A stretch of 64,000 nt of DNA from JAGLSB01 sp023135955 (GTDB lineage: Bacteria; Bacteroidota; Bacteroidia; Bacteroidales; GCA-2748055), in contig DAOVIO010000008.1 in NCBI GenBank assembly GCA_030673645.1, positions 3,180-67,179 of the forward strand, given 5' to 3'. The position numbers were made by a program, and so were the translations under genes. Shown one piece after another: positions 11,301 through 18,095 of the stretch; position 1 is the stretch's first letter, and every line of letters starts with the position of its first letter. The notes under the pieces are model-generated. The model was not told where the DNA came from and ran no database searches. It was given only the letters and a program-made list of their open reading frames with translations.

Positions 11301-11442
11301 TAAAAGAATAGGCAAATGGGATATCGATACATTATGGTTCAATATATCTATATTGTGGCTTATGACTTTAGTATTATATTTATCATTGATAACAGATTTT
11401 CTAAAAAAAATGATTAATTTGCTTAATCGCTCGTACAAATAA
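8383..11442 (+). CDS. Large ABCG-type ABC transporter with TerB-like N-terminal domain and extended periplasmic loop
   Basis: 1019 residues, against about 600-650 for a usual ABCG half-transporter. The order is reversed ABCG style (ATPase, then membrane domain), preceded by about 260 extra residues. Residues 1-110 are all-helical and resemble TerB/tellurite-resistance folds; 180-250 are beta-rich and could be FHA-like. The ATPase has Walker A GGSGTGKST (about 289-297), GYVPQGD Q-loop, signature ISGGQRKRLN (about 395), Walker B LLFADEPTSG and NIHQPSSE. Six membrane segments begin near 590, 630, 680, 709, 732 and 982. Between the last two is a helical insertion of about 210 residues, predicted outside the membrane. 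Export of a lipid or hydrophobic compound is the family expectation; the substrate is unknown. Confidence 0.88.
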   Translation: MTDSMLKAIMKLFAILASINKDVAQVISRNFVESFLRTQFTDKIVDESILIFNKEIDRLERLAGLNDTKRTSAMSVKILTICNHINLELHIKNKFLILLSLIKFSKYFDDQADSDSDFKQAISDTVKTISQELAIRENEYENCKAFISDKFYRVPEKEKLFVVSDESNFSFDKINHLYRENIEIQIFFLKIQQADLYLFYFWGSGKIEFAGKIIHPNHVYFFAKGQALKIEGVNTVYYIDILNGFRNRLITEHVSFIAKNIEFRYPKSNNGIHKLNFKAESGELIGIMGGSGTGKSTLIRLLSGNFAPDEGNIYINGHDLIKSESKIKGIIGYVPQGDMLIEDLTVYENLYYNAKLCLGNLNDNQIHETVSNALNKFDLFYVKDLKVGSPINKFISGGQRKRLNIALELIIEPYLLFADEPTSGLSSSDSENVMHLLKEHANQGKIVILNIHQPSSELFKMLDKLLILDKGGYPVYLGNPIDAFSYLKEMASRVDASEIECLSCGNVQTDDVLKVIETKNVNEFGEFTTERLIPSEKWYSLFLKNIQDKIPLKTELKEIPALKFKSPGVFKQFLIYSKRNFFTKLADKQFLIFSLSIAPVLAFIIGFFTKYVSGDGNDATEYVFRNNENLPAYIFMAVIFALFVGLIISAEEIIKDRQILIREKFLNLSRVSYLNSKIIFLFSLTALQMFVFVVIGNGILEVKNLNFSYWLVLFSTSSFAVMLGLNISSGLKSVVAIYINIPFILVPLILLSGVIVKYDKLHYKVSSAEYVPVSGDLMASRWAYEALVVNQFKNNNYEKYFYDINKESSNLLYELNFLIPAINNKIYDYERYLIKEKGSENYFNCLSILENAIVEIEGIEFDDYTIDEPVISIDAEKLKLDIEIKRSFLIIETNILAADKDEIINKLINSGTALEEIVKLKSENYNKTIADLVLNNNELIKIKEQGEKLIRKDSPIYYYPSSDYGRAHFYSDIKRIGKWDIDTLWFNISILWLMTLVLYLSLITDFLKKMINLLNRSYK

Positions 11443-11564
11443 AAATATTCGAATTTTGCTATGCAATTTTAATATTGAGAGGAGTGAAATTAGTAATTAT
11501 CCTAAGAAGCTAGATAACTAATTAAATACAGTTAATTATATGGCTTCTGTCAAATATCAATAAT

Positions 11565-12476
11565 ATGAAAATATTTATAAAAAACTTTCTATGGATGATG
11601 ATCGGGCTAATTATGATAATTGGATTTTCATCTTGTACCAACACAGGAAAAGAAACTAATAACGGCAATAGAGAGCAAATTGAAGATTTAAGCAATTCTG
11701 AAACAGACTCATATGATGATGAATTGACATTTTTTCTTCTACCATCGCCTGGTGAAATTATCGAAAGGTTAAAAGAAGCTAATATTGTATATGGAAAGAA
11801 ATTTACCAATCCGATATCTAATAGTAATAATTATATTGGTTTACAATCTCAAGCTTTAAATCTGGGTATTTATGTTACCGATATGGCTTATTCAGCTGTT
11901 TTTACTAGATCCGCAGAGACCATTGAATATCTCAATATTATTCAAACTATGGGTAATGAAATTAATATTTCTTCTAGCGCTTTTAAATCACTGGTAGAAA
12001 GGTCAAAGGCGAATATTGGTAATATGGATTCATTAATTCTTATCTCAAACGATGCCTTTTATAATATGATTGATTTTCTGGAATCAGGTGGTAAGGAAAA
12101 TATTATTTCTCTCATCTCTGCAGGAGCCTACCTTGAAAGCATATATTTAGCAGTATGTTCCGTTGAAGAATATGAAGCAGATAACGATATTTTAAACCAG
12201 ATAATGGACCTGAAATATCCTCTGGATAATTTGAGGGAACGTGCCTCAATAATAAAAAACGATCCTAGTATTACCCAAACCATTACTTTTCTTAATAAGA
12301 TTGATTCAATATTTAGTGAATTCAATATTATCGATGAAGAAATGGAGGTGACTGAGACGAATGAAGGTGGAATTAATATTAGTGGTGGTGAGTTAATTAG
12401 GTTGAATGAAGATGATTTTCTATTATTGAAAAATAAAATAATGGAAATGCGAAACTCTATTGTGAAAATAAAGTAA
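11565..12476 (+). CDS. Conserved Bacteroidota lipoprotein of unknown function
   Basis: 303 residues with an N-terminal membrane anchor and lipobox FSSC (Cys near residue 24), so it is predicted to be lipidated. The mature part is mainly helical. LLPSPGEIIERLKEANIVY and the stretch around QALNLGIYVTDMAYS match, from memory, a widespread Bacteroidota lipoprotein family without assigned function. It follows the ABC transporter after 122 nt on the same strand and could act with its extended periplasmic loop, but that link is inference. Confidence 0.7.
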   Translation: MKIFIKNFLWMMIGLIMIIGFSSCTNTGKETNNGNREQIEDLSNSETDSYDDELTFFLLPSPGEIIERLKEANIVYGKKFTNPISNSNNYIGLQSQALNLGIYVTDMAYSAVFTRSAETIEYLNIIQTMGNEINISSSAFKSLVERSKANIGNMDSLILISNDAFYNMIDFLESGGKENIISLISAGAYLESIYLAVCSVEEYEADNDILNQIMDLKYPLDNLRERASIIKNDPSITQTITFLNKIDSIFSEFNIIDEEMEVTETNEGGINISGGELIRLNEDDFLLLKNKIMEMRNSIVKIK

Positions 12477-12488
12477 AAAATTGATAAA

Positions 12489-12956
12489 ATGTATATGAAG
12501 AATTTAATATATATTGGGATAATATTTACCCTTAGCTTCTCTGTTATTGCTGAGACTAAAGCACAGAATTGTAAGAAGTTCCACCTTTATAGTTATTGTA
12601 TGCAGAGTCCTGGCCCAAAATATAAGATGGAGGGGCAATCAAGAAGTAATATTATTGGTCTGGGGGATAAATTAATTTATAGTGTTGTATTCTATGGAGA
12701 AAGGCATTATCAACTTTACTTTTGTGCAAGTAAAGAGTTTGTGCCAATTCATTATGTTTTACGCGATGCTAATACAAATGAACTTATATATGACAATAAG
12801 AAAGACGACTATGTTGAAACAATAGAGCTTAATATTGAAAATACAAGTCGAATAAAAATTGAAGTATCTGTCCTTGGATCAGAACAAGATAGAGAAACAT
12901 TAGATGAATATTTTGGATGTTTGGGATTCCTAATGCTATATAAGAAAGCCTCCTAA
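12489..12956 (+). CDS. Small secreted protein of unknown function
   Basis: 155 residues with a clear signal peptide cleaved after about residue 25 (ETKAQ). The mature protein is beta-rich and has four or five Cys, so disulfides are possible. A second in-frame ATG lies two codons downstream and would serve as well. It begins 12 nt after the preceding lipoprotein gene, so the two are almost certainly cotranscribed. I recognise no family. Confidence 0.65.
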   Translation: MYMKNLIYIGIIFTLSFSVIAETKAQNCKKFHLYSYCMQSPGPKYKMEGQSRSNIIGLGDKLIYSVVFYGERHYQLYFCASKEFVPIHYVLRDANTNELIYDNKKDDYVETIELNIENTSRIKIEVSVLGSEQDRETLDEYFGCLGFLMLYKKAS

Positions 12957-12981
12957 ACTAAACTGTTCTAAAATAATAATT

Positions 12982-13863
12982 CTAAAAATTTTCCAATAGT
13001 TTGTCAACGCGGTTAAATAATGACTCACTAGCCTTTATAAGTGGAAGTCTTACTTTATCAGTGCAAATATCTGCTCGACTAAGAAAAGCTTTTACTCCTG
13101 CAGGATTCCCCTCTGCGAACATTGCATCAATAACAGGAATCATCGTATAATGAATTTTCCTCGATTCCTCTATCTTATTTGAAAGAGCTAATCTAACCAT
13201 TTCTGAAAATGCTTTCGGAAAAGCATTGCCAACTACAGAAATTACTCCCGACCCCCCCAGGCTTATCATAGGAAAAGTAATTGCGTCATCACCCGACACA
13301 ACATGAAAATTCTTTGGTTTATTTCTGATTATCTCCATAATCTGAGCGAAGTCACCAGAAGCTTCCTTAATTGCTACAATATTCTCAAATTCATTTGCCA
13401 GCTTAAGACAAGTTTCGGTAGAAATATTTGAACTGGTTCTTCCAGGTACATTATATAGAACTACTGGTAATGGGGAAGCCTGTGAAACAGCTTTGAAATG
13501 TTCGTAAATACCCTCCTGGGTAGGTTTGTTATAATAAGGTGCAACAGACAATATCCCATCAATACTACTGAAGTCATAGTTTGAAATGTCCCGTACCAGT
13601 GCATTAGTATCATTTCCTCCCATTCCTATAATAATCGGGACTCTATGCGCATTAATCTTAATTATCGCCCTAACAACATCTTCCTTTTCTTTGGATGATA
13701 GAACAGGCGTTTCAGCCGTAGTGCCCAGAGCAACCAGATATTCAACTCCTCCATTAATTACATGATTGACTAATTTTTCAAGAGAATCAAAATCAATTTC
13801 ACCACTATCTGTAAATGGAGTAACGAGTGCAACCCCTGTTCCTCTAAAATTAATCTCTGCCAT
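12982..13863 (-). CDS. dapA: 4-hydroxy-tetrahydrodipicolinate synthase (DapA)
   Basis: Condenses pyruvate with aspartate semialdehyde, the first committed step to diaminopimelate and lysine, in the cytosol. The 293 residues have the expected (beta/alpha)8 length. Lys166 in VAIKEASGDF is the Schiff-base lysine, Tyr137 in VVLYNVPGRT and Thr49 in GTTAETP complete the proton relay, and Arg142 binds the dicarboxylate. It is the last gene of a leftward unit, 20 nt after DUF6913, itself 41 nt after ligA. Confidence 0.97.
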   Translation of the reverse strand: MAEINFRGTGVALVTPFTDSGEIDFDSLEKLVNHVINGGVEYLVALGTTAETPVLSSKEKEDVVRAIIKINAHRVPIIIGMGGNDTNALVRDISNYDFSSIDGILSVAPYYNKPTQEGIYEHFKAVSQASPLPVVLYNVPGRTSSNISTETCLKLANEFENIVAIKEASGDFAQIMEIIRNKPKNFHVVSGDDAITFPMISLGGSGVISVVGNAFPKAFSEMVRLALSNKIEESRKIHYTMIPVIDAMFAEGNPAGVKAFLSRADICTDKVRLPLIKASESLFNRVDKLLENF

Positions 13864-13883
13864 AAGGTATATTTATTTTTATT

Positions 13884-14432
13884 TTATTCCGATTTATTTA
13901 GCATCGAAACATAATTAATAACTTGTTCCAAAAGGTACTTTACTGAATTGTCTTGTTCAATGTTTATCATCATATCCAGATCATTTTCACCTTCTCTGAA
14001 TTTCCCAACTTTAAATTGGGCGCTGGAAAGACTGATAATGTATGAAGAAGTTATATGATCGCTTAAACTCAGATCAAATAATATATCAAATTTCTTTGCT
14101 ATAAAATCTTCAGCAATTTGATCTTTAGGACGAAATTTCCAATCAAGATCACTATTACTTAAGACATTACATGCATCCCATAATAATAACTCGCCAGGAA
14201 CTTCATCTGAATTTATATAGCACAAAATTTCAGTTTTAATTTTATTGTATTCTAATCGATTACAGAAGTGCCTGATTTTCCCTAATGATTCCGTATCATT
14301 ACAATCAAAGAATATCCCAACCGATTTTGCAGTAGAAAAATTATAAACTTTACGGTTTCTTACAAGTGATTTCTTCTTCTTTCGAATACTAAACCTTGTA
14401 AGTGATTTTCTGGGCTTAACAAATATTTTCAC
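13884..14432 (-). CDS. DUF6913 family protein
   Basis: 182-residue cytosolic protein with a very basic N-terminus (KPRKSLTRFSIRKKKKS) followed by an alpha/beta domain that starts FSTAKSVGIFFDCND. The sequence fits the Bacteroidota-restricted DUF6913 family, for which I know no established function. It sits between ligA and dapA with short gaps on both sides, so it is most likely cotranscribed. The basic tail could contact nucleic acid or ribosomes, but nothing in the sequence proves this. Confidence 0.75.
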   Translation of the reverse strand: MKIFVKPRKSLTRFSIRKKKKSLVRNRKVYNFSTAKSVGIFFDCNDTESLGKIRHFCNRLEYNKIKTEILCYINSDEVPGELLLWDACNVLSNSDLDWKFRPKDQIAEDFIAKKFDILFDLSLSDHITSSYIISLSSAQFKVGKFREGENDLDMMINIEQDNSVKYLLEQVINYVSMLNKSE

Positions 14433-14473
14433 AATTCAAAAATACTAATTTTACGCTGAAATAGCTACTTTCT

Positions 14474-16474
14474 CTATAAGATCATTTTAAGAAATTCATC
14501 TTCTAAGATAATTTTTATACCCAGGACCTCTGCTTTTTTCCTTTTTGATGGGCCCATATTATCGCCAGCAATTAGAAAATCAGTATTTGCACTAATAGAT
14601 GAAAGGTTTTTTCCGCCGTGTTCTTCAATCAACTTTTTAATGCCATCGCGGGAAAACTGATAGAATTTACCAGATATTACAAAACTATTACCCTCAAGAT
14701 TATTAGATTTGAGAGCTTCTTCTTTCATATAGAATTTCATTCCTGCCTGTTTTAATTCTTCAATAACTTCCAGATTTTTCGGGTCTGAAAAGTATACAGA
14801 GACACTTTGAGCAATTATAACACCTATTTCATCAACATTAACCAACTCTTCCATCGATGCTTCTGTTATTGCTTCAATTGTTTTAAAGTGTCTTACAAGT
14901 TTTTTTGCAACAGTTTCACCAACATACCTTATGCCAAGTCCAAAAAGGACTCTTTCAAAGGGAACGGATTTTGAGGCATTTAAACTTTCAATTAGATTTT
15001 CGGCTGACTTTTCTGCAAATCTATCTAAACCTTTTAGGTCGTTATAAGTTAATTTATATAGATCAGAACTTTGATTAATGAGTCCTTCTCTGTACAATTG
15101 GTCAATCGTTGCTTCAGCAAGATTTAAATCCATCGCTTTACGAGAAACAAAATGTTCAATCTTTGCTTTCTTTTGTGGTGGGCAACCATTTTCGTTTGGA
15201 CAATAATGAGCTGCCTCATTTTCATTTCGAATAAGAAGTGTTTTACATTCAGGACAGTGACTTATGAATTTGAATTCAGTCATTCCTGAACTTCGGGCTT
15301 TTTTATCAACGCCAACAATTTTCGGAATGATTTCGCCTCCCTTTTCAACATAAACCATATCACCCACACGGACATCCAGCATTTTTATCTGATCTTCATT
15401 GTGCAATGAAGCCCTCTTTACGGTAGTTCCTGCAAGTAATACGGGCTCAAGATTGGCAACAGGAGTAACTGCCCCGGTTCTTCCAACCTGAAAAGAAATA
15501 GAATTTAACTTTGTTAGAGCCTGCTCAGCTTGAAATTTATAGGAAATTGCCCAGCGAGGAGTTTTTGCCGTAAAACCTAATGTATTTTGTTGAGATATAG
15601 AATTAACTTTAATAACGATGCCATCAATTTCAAAAGGAAGGTTTTCTCTTTCAACAGCCCAGAAATCAATGTATTTATAAATATCTTCAATCTTATTAAC
15701 TTTCTTAGTGAAATTGGAAGGAATTTTAAATCCCCAATCTGCAGCCTTTAGTAAATTCTCAAAATGTCCATCGAATAATTGATTATCACCGGGAAGATAA
15801 TAGAAAAAACAATCGAGAGGTCGTTGTGCTACGATGGATGGATTTTGCATTTTTAGTGTTCCTGATGTGGCATTTCTCGGATTAGCAAATACCATTTCTC
15901 CACTTTCTTCCCTCATTCTGTTCATTTCTTTAAAACCTTTCTTGTCCATGAAAATTTCACCGCGAATTTCAAGACTCTGCGGATAATCATTTCCAGATAG
16001 AACAAGAGGAATGCTTTTAATAGTACGAACATTCCTGCTAACATCATCGCCTCTGGTTCCATCGCCACGAGTGAGGGCCTGTTTAAGTCTGCCGTTTTCG
16101 TAGGTAATACTTATTGCAACACCGTCGTATTTTAATTCCAGAACATATTCAAATTCATCTCCAATAAGTTTTCTGACTCTGCCATCAAAATTCTGCAGTT
16201 CTTCTCTGGAATATGTGTTGCCAAGCGAAAGCATCTGATATTTATGAGGAAAAGATTCGAATTGAACAGACAAATCACTACCTATCCTGCGAGTAGGACT
16301 ATTTTCATCATCGAGTTCAGGAAATTGGACCTCTAATTCTGTTAATTCTTTTATTAACTGATCGTATTCAAAATCTGAAATACCAGGCTGAGAAAGAACA
16401 TAATATTTATGATTATGCTCGATCAATTTTGATCTTAGTTTTTCTATTCTTTCTACCGCTTCTAAAGCATTCAT
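14474..16474 (-). CDS. ligA: NAD-dependent DNA ligase LigA
   Basis: Seals nicks in duplex DNA during replication and repair using NAD+. I choose the ATG at 16474 (MNALEAVERIEKL), which gives 666 residues and puts the adenylated lysine of KYDG at position 115, the same number as in E. coli LigA; an upstream in-frame start would add 17 atypical residues. Domains in order: Ia domain, adenylation domain with ELKYDGVAISI, OB fold, four-cysteine zinc finger (CPEC then CPNENGC), helix-hairpin-helix repeats, and a C-terminal BRCT domain ending ILEDEFLKMIL. First gene of the ligA-DUF6913-dapA unit. Confidence 0.97.
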   Translation of the reverse strand: MNALEAVERIEKLRSKLIEHNHKYYVLSQPGISDFEYDQLIKELTELEVQFPELDDENSPTRRIGSDLSVQFESFPHKYQMLSLGNTYSREELQNFDGRVRKLIGDEFEYVLELKYDGVAISITYENGRLKQALTRGDGTRGDDVSRNVRTIKSIPLVLSGNDYPQSLEIRGEIFMDKKGFKEMNRMREESGEMVFANPRNATSGTLKMQNPSIVAQRPLDCFFYYLPGDNQLFDGHFENLLKAADWGFKIPSNFTKKVNKIEDIYKYIDFWAVERENLPFEIDGIVIKVNSISQQNTLGFTAKTPRWAISYKFQAEQALTKLNSISFQVGRTGAVTPVANLEPVLLAGTTVKRASLHNEDQIKMLDVRVGDMVYVEKGGEIIPKIVGVDKKARSSGMTEFKFISHCPECKTLLIRNENEAAHYCPNENGCPPQKKAKIEHFVSRKAMDLNLAEATIDQLYREGLINQSSDLYKLTYNDLKGLDRFAEKSAENLIESLNASKSVPFERVLFGLGIRYVGETVAKKLVRHFKTIEAITEASMEELVNVDEIGVIIAQSVSVYFSDPKNLEVIEELKQAGMKFYMKEEALKSNNLEGNSFVISGKFYQFSRDGIKKLIEEHGGKNLSSISANTDFLIAGDNMGPSKRKKAEVLGIKIILEDEFLKMIL

Positions 16475-16533
16475 GACTGTTCTGTTATTGGTCTGTAAAA
16501 TTAACATTTTTGATTTAGATATCAAGAGGAGGG

Positions 16534-16625
16534 GGGTGGTGTGCTGATGTGCTGGTAGTATAGGATTACCAATTATTGACTCGTCACTGGTTCAGGTTTT
16601 TCTTCCACTAGCACACCAGCACACA
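16534..16625. repeat. Inverted word-repeat pair (GTGTGCTGGTGTGCTAG family)
   Basis: The left arm (16540-16559, GTGTGCTGATGTGCTGGTAG) and the reverse complement of the right arm (16605-16624, GTGTGCTGGTGTGCTAGTGG) differ at a few positions and can pair around a loop of about 45 nt. The same word occurs right after the truA stop codon at 26421. It lies in the gap between ligA and the cobalamin riboswitch. No coding capacity. Confidence 0.7.
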
Positions 16626-16705
16626 AATACAGCCTCTGTTAATAAAGAAATACAAAAAATAAAACATACCACTCCTCCACAAGAAATAATTCCATACATT
16701 TACAT

Positions 16706-16906
16706 ATTCGGTTTTATGCAATCGAGAGATTGTTGAACTAAGAGGGAATGCCGTGCCTGGTGGAATGATATGAATTTCACCGGAAATCGGCAACAGTACC
16801 CGCTGCTGTGATCTCCTTAATTTTCTGAATATTTTGTACCACTGTAAGTGTTAATAATTATGGGAAGGTTATTTGGAAAAGGAGTAAGTCAGAAGACCTG
16901 CCGAAT
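16706..16906 (+). promoter_or_regulatory. Cobalamin (B12) riboswitch
   Basis: The B12 box is present (AGTCAGAAGACCTGCC, 16887-16902), together with the upstream hallmarks AGAGGGAAT (16741), CACCGGAAATCGG and CAGTACCCGCTGCTGTGAT, and the GGGAAGG element at 16862. The closing P1 helix can form between ATTCGG (16706-16711) and CCGAAT (16901-16906), which sets the ends. Family knowledge: adenosylcobalamin or a related cobamide binds and shuts off downstream genes. It precedes a DUF4465 lipoprotein, a secreted protease and a B12-type ABC importer, so the identity of the importer is supported by the RNA. The 400-nt gap to the first gene is occupied mostly by a repeat element. Confidence 0.95.
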
Positions 16907-16917
16907 TAGTCAAAAAA

Positions 16918-17208
16918 GGCTATGTTAAACGTAATGGTGATTGTTAATTTATTTTGTGTTTGCATGCTTGCTGATGGTGGTTACTTGTTGCTGGTTTCTA
17001 GTTACTGGTTTCTAGTTGCTGGTTACTTGTTAACTTCTTTCAGTAATTGAGCTCTTTGCGATTGGATGAAGTTTAAGGTTTAACTCCTTACAGTCGTTGA
17101 GCTCGCTACGCTCGGTTGAGGTTTGAGAAGTTTTGCTCTTTTCTTCCCAGCAACCAGTAAACAGCACCCAGCAACTTTCCAAAAACCACCATTACAAGAT
17201 AACATAGC
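16918..17208. repeat. Long inverted-repeat element inside the riboswitch-to-gene leader
   Basis: Outer arms of about 25 nt at 16918-16942 and 17184-17208 share GCTATGTTA and GTAATGGTG in inverted orientation. Inside lie degenerate words of the type CTGGTTACTGGTTTCTAG (16978-17034) and their reverse complements (about 17148-17176, CAGCAACCAGTAAACAGCAC), which extend the stem. The centre carries two tandem copies of another repeat. The whole would fold into one very long hairpin just 3' of the B12 riboswitch. It may be an inserted MITE-like element or part of the expression platform. Confidence 0.65.
17031..17125. repeat. Two tandem copies of a 50-bp repeat (CAGTCGTTGAGCTCGCT type)
   Basis: Copy A (17031-17075, with CAGTAATTGAGCTCTTTGCG) and copy B (17081-17125, with CAGTCGTTGAGCTCGCTACG) have a 50-nt period and share AACT-CTT-CAGT--TTGAGCTC and a GA-GTTT tail. 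A third copy is at 27644-27680. All copies are noncoding and sit between inverted CTGGTTACTGG-type words. Confidence 0.65.
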
Positions 17209-17307
17209 TTAGTTATCTAGGCTTTCGGGGAATGAAGCAAAAACCATCTATCCTCCCTTGCATAGATTATTGGCTGTAAATCATTATTAACTTTTAATTT
17301 TATTAAA

Positions 17308-18036
17308 ATGAGAGCAAAAATTATTTTTATGGCATCTGCAGTAAGTGTATTATTTTTTTCAGCTTGTGAAAAAGACAAACTTGTAGAAGATAGAATTACC
17401 TTCGAAGAATTTAATTTGGGTGAGTCCGGAGTCTATGATGGCTCAGATCTTAGTGGTGGATTTACAATAGGGAATGCAATATTCTCTAATACTTATAATG
17501 CTCAATGGGATTATTGGGAGAGTGGTTTTGTAATCTCAAACCATAATGATACTCAAACTGAAGGACCTTCAAACCTATATAGTTGTATTGCAGGAAGTGG
17601 AGCAAATCTTTCTTCTAATTTTGCATTATTCTCAAGCTGGTCAAGTGACACACTGGAATTCATAATTCCCGAAAAAGTAACAAATATTTCTATATGCAAC
17701 TCAACTTATGCATATTATTCTATGCTTTATGGTGACGATTTTGCTAAACAATTTGGAGGAAACTCAGGGGATGAAAGTGATATTTTCAAATTGAAAATCT
17801 CTTGTCTTAACGATAACAATGAGATATGGGAAATTGAAATAAATCTTGCAGACTATACTTATGTTGACAATTCAGGCGACTATATTCTCGATAGCTGGCT
17901 AGATCTGGATCTCTCGGAAGTTGGTTATATTAAGTATATGTCATTTTCTTTTGAGTCGACCGACATGGGCGATTATGGAATAAATACACCTACATATGTA
18001 TGCATAGATAATATATTCGGGGAATTGAAGGAATAG
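17308..18036 (+). CDS. DUF4465 lipoprotein, probable surface cobamide-binding protein
   Basis: 242 residues with a lipoprotein signal (lipobox FSAC, Cys20) and a charged start CEKDK that resembles a Bacteroidota surface-export signal. The body matches DUF4465: ITFEEFNLG, SGGFTIGNAIFSN, then SGFVISNHND and a C-terminal YVCIDNI. Position directly behind a B12 riboswitch argues for a role in cobamide capture. As I recall, BtuH-type cobamide-binding surface lipoproteins of Bacteroides are related to DUF4465; this is from memory and should be checked. First gene of the riboswitch unit; the next gene starts 59 nt later. Confidence 0.8.
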   Translation: MRAKIIFMASAVSVLFFSACEKDKLVEDRITFEEFNLGESGVYDGSDLSGGFTIGNAIFSNTYNAQWDYWESGFVISNHNDTQTEGPSNLYSCIAGSGANLSSNFALFSSWSSDTLEFIIPEKVTNISICNSTYAYYSMLYGDDFAKQFGGNSGDESDIFKLKISCLNDNNEIWEIEINLADYTYVDNSGDYILDSWLDLDLSEVGYIKYMSFSFESTDMGDYGINTPTYVCIDNIFGELKE

Positions 18037-18095
18037 TTTCAATCTTTACTTTCCATTCATTGTAAATAAATTATTTTTACATAAAACAATACGGA

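Noticed and set aside
17197..17220. Hairpin AGATAAC/GTTATCT after the riboswitch element as an intrinsic terminator
   Set aside because: The stem is only 7 bp and AT-rich, and no T-run follows.
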